The position numbers and the translations under genes are program-made. A stretch of 5,928 nt of DNA, taken from assembly GCA_028717025.1 (NCBI GenBank), contig JAQUOR010000110.1, forward strand, positions 1 through 5,928. Direction: 5' to 3'. Below the pieces are notes generated by a model. It ran no database searches. It saw nothing but the letters and a program-made list of their open reading frames with translations, and had not been told where the DNA came from. Below, piece by piece: positions 1-5,928 of this stretch; the first letter of the stretch is position 1, and every line of letters starts with the position of its first letter. The DNA comes from Candidatus Omnitrophota bacterium (lineage in GTDB: Bacteria > Omnitrophota > Gorgyraeia > Duberdicusellales > 4484-171).

Positions 1-1328
1 GGGATGGGTTTAAAGGTTCAGTTCTGATGGCGGAGCTCTTACGCAGAGAATTTCCTCGGTTAAAAATTTTTGCCGGAGGACCCGTAGTCGATGAAGGTCA
101 GGAGACGGTGCTTGAAGTAGCTCCAGTCTTTGATGCGCTCGTGTATGGTGACGGCGAAGAAACAATCATTGATCTTGTAGCGTATGCCCAGGGCAAAAAA
201 ACGCTTTCGCAAATCCCGAATATCATCTATAAAGCAGAGGGTACGCGCATTGTTAAATCGCCGGTACGTATGATTGAAAATCTTGATGACCTCCCGTTGC
301 CGGTATATGATGAAAACGTGTACCCGTCGCTTGGAGGCAATCAGAAAATAAAAATCGCGGTGGTGGATGAGAGCAGGGGGTGCCCTAACCGGTGTTATTT
401 TTGTCCTCATGTGGAAAAAAGCGGAGGAAAATGGCGCCTAAAGTCGGCGCAACGCATTATCCGCGAAATAAAACGTTTAAGCGAACACTACGGCATTCAT
501 GCCTTCCGTTATGCCGGTTCCTGTACGCCGGCGCCCGTTATGAAAGCAGTTGCCGAAGAAATAGTTAAGGACCATATCGATGTTGTTTATACTTCCTTTG
601 CGAATGCCGGAATCTCTGACGCAAAAAGTTTCATGTTGCTTAAGGAAAGCGGTTTGCACGCTTTATTTTTTGGAGTTGAATCGGGAGACCAGCGTCTCCT
701 GCATGAGGTAATGAATAAAAAAATGCTTTCGCCGGATATTATACGTGATACCATACGCGCCGCCCAGCACGCAGGCATATTTTGCGTCAGCAGTATCATC
801 TTTCCTGCACCGGGCGAGACCAGCCAGAGCCGTAACGCGACCCTCGAATTATTAAAGGAACTCTACGCAGGTTCCTCCGGGGGGGCTGTATGCGCCCAAT
901 TTCCCGGTCTTTTCCCGGGTACCGCATGGTACGGCGATCCTGCGCGATTTGGTTTTAAAATAAGGAATCCCGCCACATATAAGGAAGAAATGCTTGAGTA
1001 TAAGATAAAATTATTTTTTCCGCCGAGTTTCTGGAAACCGGTACCGTATACCCTTGACGGGAAATCATACAAAACATTTTCCCGTGAAACAGAGAATTTT
1101 ATCAAAGAACTGGACGCACACGGTATCCTGACGCTGGTTACCGATGAAATGGCTTTAATCGCCCGCCTGCTGGGGCTTAAGCCCCGTGCCTTTCGCGATC
1201 ACAGCCGTCCGCAGTTTTTTACGGGAGAATGGGAAAGCTTGTCGAAGGACTTGGAAATTATCAATAACGGGGCGACTGCGGATGCGAAGAGGCGTTGCGA
1301 TATCAGAGCCATGAAACTCGAAGATTAG
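1..1328 (+). CDS. B12-binding domain/radical SAM protein, 5' end missing (partial)
   Basis: The reading frame is open from base 3, where codons read DGFKGSVL before the first Met at 27, so the true start lies outside the window and that Met is internal. Numbering from this Met, residues 1-60 look like the last part of a cobalamin-binding Rossmann domain: a strand ending in GGPVV (17-21) and the GDGEETI segment (41-47) usual in this group. The radical SAM core follows, with the 4Fe-4S motif CPNRCYFC (Cys119, Cys123, Cys126), then GVESGD (216-221) and PAPGETSQ (260-267), typical of class B (B12-dependent) radical SAM enzymes, and PGLFPGTAWY (293-302) late in the barrel. The family cleaves S-adenosylmethionine; many members methylate or rearrange unactivated carbons, but the substrate cannot be read here. 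The tail after about residue 340 is not one I recognise. It ends in TAG two bases from the stop of the opposing gene. Class confident; specific function unknown. Confidence 0.9.
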   Translation, partial: DGFKGSVLMAELLRREFPRLKIFAGGPVVDEGQETVLEVAPVFDALVYGDGEETIIDLVAYAQGKKTLSQIPNIIYKAEGTRIVKSPVRMIENLDDLPLPVYDENVYPSLGGNQKIKIAVVDESRGCPNRCYFCPHVEKSGGKWRLKSAQRIIREIKRLSEHYGIHAFRYAGSCTPAPVMKAVAEEIVKDHIDVVYTSFANAGISDAKSFMLLKESGLHALFFGVESGDQRLLHEVMNKKMLSPDIIRDTIRAAQHAGIFCVSSIIFPAPGETSQSRNATLELLKELYAGSSGGAVCAQFPGLFPGTAWYGDPARFGFKIRNPATYKEEMLEYKIKLFFPPSFWKPVPYTLDGKSYKTFSRETENFIKELDAHGILTLVTDEMALIARLLGLKPRAFRDHSRPQFFTGEWESLSKDLEIINNGATADAKRRCDIRAMKLED

Positions 1329-1330
1329 AA

Positions 1331-1717
1331 TTATTCGCCATTTTGATTCCTGGTTGCTTTCGCGAGAGCATTGTCCACTGCTTTTTTAAGGGCATTACTG
1401 CTTATTGTCGCACCGCTTATGGCATCTACCTTAGTATTCTGTGTCGCTATAATATTCTGTATAAGAGGTTCAAGCACGCGGGTATATTTGACAAGCGCCA
1501 TGTGCCGGGTGACTCGTATATCTGTTATTTTGTTCTCTTTTACGGTAAGCCGTATTTTCATCGGCCCCGGGAACTTGAAGGATGTTCCTGTATAAATACC
1601 ATCGCGCAGCGTAAGGAGCTCTTGTGTTTCTTTTTGTTTACAGAATCCTTTTGCAAAAAATATTGCCCCCGACAGCAGTATCGCTACCACAATCTTTATC
1701 CGCAAGCCTTTCTTCAT
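1331..1717 (-). CDS. Exported FMN-binding domain protein (covalent flavin carrier)
   Basis: A 128-residue protein with a basic N-terminus (MKKGLRIK) and a hydrophobic stretch at about residues 8-22, so it is exported or anchored in the inner membrane facing the periplasm. The rest is a single FMN_bind domain: an opening DGIYTG (39-44), a strand LTVKENKITDI (57-67), and the flavinylation motif DAISGATIS (98-106). In this family, as in NqrC, RnfG and NosR-like proteins, the Thr of SGAT (here Thr104) receives FMN by a phosphoester bond made by the flavin transferase ApbE; no apbE lies in the window. Its likely role is one-electron carrier or flavin cofactor outside the cytoplasm. It is the last gene of the operon, 22 bases after the RND gene, with its own strong ribosome binding site. 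Cys26 follows the hydrophobic stretch, but KGF before it does not make a good lipobox. Domain call is firm; the redox partner is unknown. Confidence 0.9.
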   Translation of the reverse strand: MKKGLRIKIVVAILLSGAIFFAKGFCKQKETQELLTLRDGIYTGTSFKFPGPMKIRLTVKENKITDIRVTRHMALVKYTRVLEPLIQNIIATQNTKVDAISGATISSNALKKAVDNALAKATRNQNGE

Positions 1718-1720
1718 GAT

Positions 1721-1728
1721 ACCTCCTT
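1721..1728 (-). promoter_or_regulatory. Strong Shine-Dalgarno site of the FMN-binding protein gene
   Basis: Read on the - strand, AAGGAGGT stands three bases before the ATG at 1717-1715 (AAGGAGGT-ATC-ATG). This is essentially a full match to the anti-Shine-Dalgarno end of 16S rRNA and fixes the start codon. It lies in the 22-base gap after the RND gene stop. The other two complete operon genes have no comparable site, so this gene may be translated independently and more strongly. Confidence 0.85.
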
Positions 1729-1739
1729 CGTTGCGTCGG

Positions 1740-4028
1740 TTAACGTATCTTCGGTTTAAACGTTATCAATATCCAGGGTGTTAAAAGGAGATCGCACCAG
1801 AGCGCTACGAGCGTTGTCAGGGCGCAGAGCAAACCAAAGATAGCAGTGAGGCGGAATTCGGAGAAAAGTAATACTGAATACGAAGCGGTCATTACCAGTG
1901 AGCTGAATATCATCGGTTCACCTGTAAGCAGAAATGTCTGGCGCATATTTTTGACGTAGTCAGGCTCCTGGCTTAAGTTCATTCCGAAGCGATTGAAGAA
2001 ATGCGTGGTATCATCCATAATCAGTCCCAAGGCAATGCCGGTGGTAAGAGCGGTCCCTACATTAAGAGTTATTCCGGTCCAGCCCATGAAACCCAAGACA
2101 AAGAGAATCGGTATTATGTTAGGTATCATGGTCAGCGCTCCAATTTTAAAAGAACGAAAGTAGTAGATTGCGGTAAGTAAAAGAGTGATTACGCAGAGCA
2201 AGAATCCTTCAGCTTGGCCTTGCGTAATGGAATTCACCATATTGGAATATATCACTGGATAGGAACTCATATTTACTTCCAAATCCGGCCGAATATCTTT
2301 CTTTATATAGGATTTTATTCTTTCAACCAAAGCAATTATTTTGCGGGAATTATGTTCGGATATCCGGCAGCGGATTCTTGCGAGTTGATAAGGATAATCA
2401 ACGAAGTCTTTTTCAATATCGTTACGCCGGGGAGACATTGAATAGAGTAAAAGATTTTGCGCCACAGCCTCGCGCGTATCGGGTATACGATAATACTCTT
2501 CATTGTTATCATAGAGGGCCCTGTTCATGTCTTTTAAAAAATCTATGATTGACATTGCTTTGTCGATTTCTTTCTGCTGACGCAAGAAATTTACCAGTTT
2601 TTCGATTTCTTTTAAATTCTCAGGGTCTTTTACCCCGTCTACTTTTTTGGTGTTAACAACTATTTCAAGATTAGAAACTCCCGCAATATTTTTTTCAATA
2701 AATATTGTGGATTTATACACTTCACTGTTTTTACGGAAAAAAGTAAGATGGTCGGTTTCAACGCGGATTCTGAAGATTCCTATCACGGATATAAGTATGA
2801 CGAGAATAATTCCTGGCCAGAACCATTTTTTTCTACTTTCGATGAATCGCGTAAGCGCCATGATAAACCGGGTAGCGTCGATTTTAAATCCCAGCTGTTT
2901 TTCTAAATCGGGGGGAATTTTTAACAATATATGAAACGTTGGAATAAATACTATGGCGATGATAAAAGCAAATATTGAAGCGAGACTACCTAAAATTCCA
3001 AAGTCCACCAATGGTTTGATATTGTTTACCATAAGCGAACCAAACCCTATCACCGTGGTTAAACTTGCAAAGTAGCAGGGCCTGAATATGAGGACCAACG
3101 CCTCATTGAATGCCTTGGCCTTATCTTTAAACATGCGCAAGCGGTCATAGTAGATATCATGTATGAAATAAATATTCTCTAAAGCAATGCAAAAAATAAG
3201 AGGAATAATACCTATAGTTACATTATTGAAAGTTTTTCCCATAACGGCGATAGCTCCCATCGACCAGATTAAAGAAAGGGTGATGACAAACAGGGCGGCG
3301 ATAGTATCCCGCCAGCGGCCCATGGTGAGCCGCATCAATGCGGTTATGATCAGGTAGATGGGGATGATGAAGACAAAAAAATCCCGCTGCATGTATTCGC
3401 CAAGCGAATGGTTAATGATGGCATCTCCGGCAAGGTAGAGTTTATATTTTGTGTGGGCATTTTCTTTCAGCAGCACCTGTTTTATTTTTTTTACTACTTC
3501 ATTGGTGCGTTGTCTTTTGGGATCGCTTCTGATATCCACCAGCAGGGAATAGAATTTCCCGTCCGCAGAGGCAATATCTTTTACGTAAAGATAATTAGTG
3601 GTGGCGTGCGCCCGGAGCGCGTCACTTTCCTGACGCGACTGCGGTATTTTTCCCATCAGCGCCTTTACCTGAAACAGGTCGGGGGTGGTGGTAATCAAGT
3701 TTGCCGTGGAAAGAGATTTGACGTTACGAACAAAATCAATTTCTTCTATTTTTTTGCTTAGATTTTTGATGAACGTAAGGTCTTCCGGTGAAAACAATGA
3801 GTCGCCCTTAAACCCGATGACTACCGTTTCGTCAGTTTCGAAGAGTTCTTTTATTTTATTGTAATAGAGCATGTCCGGATCGTTGCGGATGACGAACGCA
3901 GAGAGCGAGGTGTCAAACTCCAGATGTGCTAATGCCCAGCCGAAAAAAAGCGTAACGATAGCCAATATGAGCAGGTTAGTGCGGGGATAGCGAACGATAT
4001 ATTTTGTAATAAAGCGTGTTATTGACAT
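1740..4028 (-). CDS. RND/MMPL-family inner-membrane transporter, 12 TM helices
   Basis: A complete 762-residue protein with the duplicated RND plan: a TM helix (about 17-36), a large periplasmic loop (37-214), five helices (about 217-370), then a second copy with a helix (402-420), loop (421-607) and five helices (608-754). Both loops open with the sequence typical of this group (LEFDTSLSAFVIRNDPD; RVETDHLTFFRKNSEVYKS), placing it with the hydrophobe/amphiphile-type RND and MMPL exporters rather than the AcrB type, which is about 1,000 residues long. The second-half TM4 carries the Asp pair expected for proton coupling (GLIMDD, Asp672-Asp673). The matching first-half position is Glu284-Asn285. 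Related proteins move lipids: HpnN hopanoids, BstA sterols, MmpL3 mycolates. The ATG lies 6 bases after the radical SAM stop with no Shine-Dalgarno site, suggesting translational coupling. Family is clear; cargo and direction of transport are inferred only. Confidence 0.92.
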   Translation of the reverse strand: MSITRFITKYIVRYPRTNLLILAIVTLFFGWALAHLEFDTSLSAFVIRNDPDMLYYNKIKELFETDETVVIGFKGDSLFSPEDLTFIKNLSKKIEEIDFVRNVKSLSTANLITTTPDLFQVKALMGKIPQSRQESDALRAHATTNYLYVKDIASADGKFYSLLVDIRSDPKRQRTNEVVKKIKQVLLKENAHTKYKLYLAGDAIINHSLGEYMQRDFFVFIIPIYLIITALMRLTMGRWRDTIAALFVITLSLIWSMGAIAVMGKTFNNVTIGIIPLIFCIALENIYFIHDIYYDRLRMFKDKAKAFNEALVLIFRPCYFASLTTVIGFGSLMVNNIKPLVDFGILGSLASIFAFIIAIVFIPTFHILLKIPPDLEKQLGFKIDATRFIMALTRFIESRKKWFWPGIILVILISVIGIFRIRVETDHLTFFRKNSEVYKSTIFIEKNIAGVSNLEIVVNTKKVDGVKDPENLKEIEKLVNFLRQQKEIDKAMSIIDFLKDMNRALYDNNEEYYRIPDTREAVAQNLLLYSMSPRRNDIEKDFVDYPYQLARIRCRISEHNSRKIIALVERIKSYIKKDIRPDLEVNMSSYPVIYSNMVNSITQGQAEGFLLCVITLLLTAIYYFRSFKIGALTMIPNIIPILFVLGFMGWTGITLNVGTALTTGIALGLIMDDTTHFFNRFGMNLSQEPDYVKNMRQTFLLTGEPMIFSSLVMTASYSVLLFSEFRLTAIFGLLCALTTLVALWCDLLLTPWILITFKPKIR

Positions 4029-4034
4029 GGAATT

Positions 4035-5504
4035 TTATTCTGTTTCGTTTTTCAAATACCGGAACTGATAACCATCCTTTAAGGAGGGCGGCAGCGTATC
4101 TTTTACGCCATCGTAGGTAAAATTATTTTCCTCAATGATTTGTTGCGCCACGTTCATCACGTACGGTGGTATGGCTCTTAGCACCACGGCAATTCTCCAG
4201 AGGTACGCTTTGCATGACATATGTTTACGCATGCGCAGATAATTGAGCGGCGAGATGCTTTTAAGCCATAGAAGGACATATTCGACATAAAAACGCCACT
4301 TAGGAAGCGCGGTCTTACAAACCATATATTCCAGATTAAAAAAACCGTAGTTGTATATGCTTAGTTGCTTTTTTTCCTTCATCTCTTTAAAGAGTATCGT
4401 TCCGGGCGTGGGAGTGAGCGGTACGAAATAAGGCTGGGCGATTTTATATTTTTTGATGAATTCCCAGAGTTCTTTGAATTCCTTTTGCTTGAAATGGGGA
4501 AAAATAATAAAGTGGGCGAAGCAGTCGATACCCAGCTTGTTTAAGATTTCCATCGCTTTTACGTTGTTTTCTAATGTCGTGCGTTTATTAAGTCCGTCAA
4601 GCCCTTCATCGCTTACCACTTCAAAACCTACCACGAGGTAATAGAGACCTATTTTTTTCCAATGCTGGAAAACTTCCGGGTGTTCGACGATAGTATCGGT
4701 GCGGGCGTACGCGCCGTATTGCTTTTTTACTCCGCGTTGCGTAAGGGCGTCAGCCATCTCTAATGCGTGTATATGATCGTGAAAAGTGTTGTCATCGGCA
4801 ATGTACACGCGGCGCTGCGGTAAGCTTGCGATGTCGTCAGCGACATCCTGGGCATCGCGCAGCCGGTAGGTACCCCGTGCGGTAAACCAAAGAGAGCAGA
4901 AAGTACAACGGTGAGGACAGCCGTGCGTCGTAATGGTAATGCCGGCGTGAAAGTGTTTACGGTATCGCGCGGTGAGCGTTCTGTCTAAGACAGGCCAGCG
5001 GAAAGTCCCGGAAACAAGAGGGCGTTCTTGCGTAAAGATAAATTCATTCCCTTTGCGGATGGCCAGCCCTTTAACCTGCTCAAACGGAGTATTGTCCCGC
5101 AGGGCTTTGACAACCTCGGGGAACGTTTCTTCCCCGGGACCTATACAGATAAGATCGAAACACGGCTGGGTAAAATCATCAGGAAGAAGCGTGGGGTGCT
5201 GGCCGCCGATGATCGTGATTGCCTTCGGGCAAATACGCTTTGCCTCCTGAAGCATCATGCGCGTAGTAAAAATTTCTCCCGAGGTGTGTATGCGCGCAGC
5301 GATTAAGTCAGGCTTGAACTGCTCAAGTGTCTTGCGCCATGCGCGTGCGCTTTCGTAACGCCGGTCGAATAGTCTCACCTCGGCAAAATCTTTTACCAGC
5401 GAGCCGAGCAATATCGCCACGAGAGGTTCATAAAAAGGAAGAAAAGGAACAAAAGACTTGTGAAAATTAGGATAGGTGACGAGAACGCGTGGTTTTGCTG
5501 TCAT
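4035..5504 (-). CDS. B12-binding domain/radical SAM enzyme, HpnR-like
   Basis: A complete 489-residue enzyme. Residues 5-140 form a cobalamin-binding Rossmann domain: first strand PRVLVTYPN right after the start, GGQHPTLLPDD (100-110) and GPGEETFPEV (122-131). The DxHxxG histidine motif is not evident, which is common in class B radical SAM proteins. The SAM core carries CPHRCTFC (Cys196, Cys200, Cys203), then YIADDNTFHD (234-243), YARTDTIVEHPE (266-277), VVGFEVV (291-297), LNKRTT (305-310) and PLTPTPGTILF (362-372). From memory, the ADDN-F/L-HD, YAR-DTIV, GFE and LTP-PGT series with a Phe-rich tail (FFNLEYMVCKTALP) matches the group holding the hopanoid C-3 methylase HpnR. I infer methylation of an unactivated carbon in a hydrophobic substrate, in the cytoplasm or at the membrane face. 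It lies 8 bases after the barrel gene stop, with no Shine-Dalgarno site. The class is firm; the HpnR link is tentative, so no symbol is given. Confidence 0.92.
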   Translation of the reverse strand: MTAKPRVLVTYPNFHKSFVPFLPFYEPLVAILLGSLVKDFAEVRLFDRRYESARAWRKTLEQFKPDLIAARIHTSGEIFTTRMMLQEAKRICPKAITIIGGQHPTLLPDDFTQPCFDLICIGPGEETFPEVVKALRDNTPFEQVKGLAIRKGNEFIFTQERPLVSGTFRWPVLDRTLTARYRKHFHAGITITTHGCPHRCTFCSLWFTARGTYRLRDAQDVADDIASLPQRRVYIADDNTFHDHIHALEMADALTQRGVKKQYGAYARTDTIVEHPEVFQHWKKIGLYYLVVGFEVVSDEGLDGLNKRTTLENNVKAMEILNKLGIDCFAHFIIFPHFKQKEFKELWEFIKKYKIAQPYFVPLTPTPGTILFKEMKEKKQLSIYNYGFFNLEYMVCKTALPKWRFYVEYVLLWLKSISPLNYLRMRKHMSCKAYLWRIAVVLRAIPPYVMNVAQQIIEENNFTYDGVKDTLPPSLKDGYQFRYLKNETE

Positions 5505-5512
5505 GGTGTTTT

Positions 5513-5928
5513 TTAAAAAGAGTATTTTGCTTTTGCAAAAAACTGATCGTTTTTATTGTATTGGCCAAAAGTGCCGTCAGAGGGTCCGAAAAAGTTATCG
5601 TAACCTACCGCTACCGTCAGTGCGTCGGTGAGGGCATATTCGCATTTAACCTCCCAGTAACGGTCAAGATTAAATAGGTGCAGCCTGCCCGTTGCTTCAA
5701 GGAGTAATGTATCATGAAGAAATTTCCTTGAGATTTTATAGATAAGACTATCTTCGTATCGGCGCGAGATCATACCCTCTTCGTGGTCAGGGATATATTG
5801 CGCATAATATTGAAGGTTTACATAGACCCTGTTTTTAAAGGTATGATCGCCTCCCACTATGCCGGTAAAAGCATTTTTTTTAACCGTTCCATCTGCCCTT
5901 AAAGGAGAGTCGCTTACAAAACGGTCCC
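5513..5928 (-). CDS. Outer-membrane β-barrel protein, C-terminal part (partial)
   Basis: The frame is open to the right edge (it begins DRFVSDSPLRADG), so this is about the last 138 residues of a larger protein whose start lies outside. A GTG at 5857-5855 could be taken as a start but cuts through a continuous strand pattern, so I reject it. The sequence alternates polar and non-polar residues as in transmembrane β-strands, for example NRVYVNLQYYAQY, DTLLLEATGRLHLF and ALTVAVGYDNFF, with short polar turns between. It ends FFAKAKYSF, with non-polar or aromatic residues at -1, -3, -5 and -7 and Phe last: the signal recognised by the BAM assembly machine. The closing stretch (GPSDGTFGQYNKNDQFF) recalls the ends of DUF1302-like or alginate-export-like barrels, which often sit beside RND and LolA-like genes; that family call is tentative. 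It is upstream in the same unit as the radical SAM and RND genes and may be the outer-membrane port of the system. Confidence 0.82.
   Translation of the reverse strand, partial: DRFVSDSPLRADGTVKKNAFTGIVGGDHTFKNRVYVNLQYYAQYIPDHEEGMISRRYEDSLIYKISRKFLHDTLLLEATGRLHLFNLDRYWEVKCEYALTDALTVAVGYDNFFGPSDGTFGQYNKNDQFFAKAKYSF

Noticed and set aside
27..29. ATG as the real start of the + strand radical SAM gene
   Set aside because: The frame is open upstream to base 3, and starting here would remove most of the cobalamin-binding domain, leaving only its last strands.
1208..1282. Eight-base inverted repeat TCCGCAGT / ACTGCGGA near the end of the + strand gene
   Set aside because: The arms are about 59 bases apart inside coding sequence, with no T-run; likely chance.
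1356..1387. Possible terminator for the + strand gene: weak inverted repeats (GCTTTCGCGAGAGC; AGAGCA with TGCTTT) near a run of six T
   Set aside because: The stems are five or six pairs with wobble, the T-run partly belongs to the stem, and the bases are codons of the FMN-binding protein. Too weak to call.
1640..1651. Lipoprotein signal at Cys26 of the FMN-binding protein
   Set aside because: The three residues before Cys26 are KGF, which does not fit the small-residue lipobox; an uncleaved anchor or ordinary signal peptide is as likely.
1295..1759. A 154-codon open frame on the + strand
   Set aside because: It lies opposite the FMN-binding protein gene and the end of the RND gene, has a Cys/Tyr/Phe-rich composition with no domain, and the opposite frame has clear family motifs and a consensus ribosome site.
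3408..3761. A 117-codon + strand frame opposite the RND transporter
   Set aside because: It is a shadow of the first periplasmic loop; no recognisable domain, no ribosome site, and low-complexity Phe/Gly/Val content.
5855..5857. GTG as the start of a short 114-residue outer-membrane protein
   Set aside because: The frame stays open and barrel-like (NAFTGIVGGDHTF) upstream to the window edge, and no ribosome site precedes the GTG; the gene is simply cut by the window.

Overview
The window is a compact piece of chromosome from a Gram-negative-type (diderm) bacterium. The evidence for an outer membrane is a β-barrel C-terminus that ends in the aromatic signature used for barrel assembly. Two oxygen-sensitive B12-type radical SAM proteins and a secreted flavoprotein suggest an anaerobic or microaerobic life. 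Base composition is moderate and patchy. An uncultivated lineage such as Omnitrophota, or a deltaproteobacterial-type anaerobe, would fit, but this is a guess from gene style; no marker gene is present.

Layout. On the + strand, 1-1328 is the 3' part of a B12-binding/radical SAM gene whose beginning lies left of the window. Everything else is on the - strand and reads right to left as one tightly packed transcription unit: the C-terminal part of an outer-membrane β-barrel protein (5928-5513, entering from the right edge), a complete B12-binding/radical SAM enzyme (5504-4035), a complete 12-TM RND/MMPL-type transporter (4028-1740), and a small exported FMN-binding-domain protein (1717-1331). 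The gaps are 8, 6 and 22 bases, so these four genes are very likely co-transcribed, with the promoter beyond the right edge. The unit runs head-on into the + strand gene with only 2 bases between the two stop codons. No stretch of non-coding DNA longer than about 25 bases exists, and I see no RNA gene, mobile element, CRISPR array or long repeat.

How the genes could work together (inference). One enzyme could methylate or rearrange a hydrophobic molecule, an inner-membrane RND pump of the type used for lipids could move it, an outer-membrane barrel could pass or receive it, and a periplasmic flavin carrier could supply redox chemistry. The operon radical SAM protein resembles, from memory, the HpnR-type (hopanoid C-3 methylase-like) group, and RND proteins such as HpnN and BstA move hopanoids or sterols. 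A lipid modification and transport module is therefore the most attractive reading. No lipid-synthesis gene lies inside the window, so the substrate is unknown.
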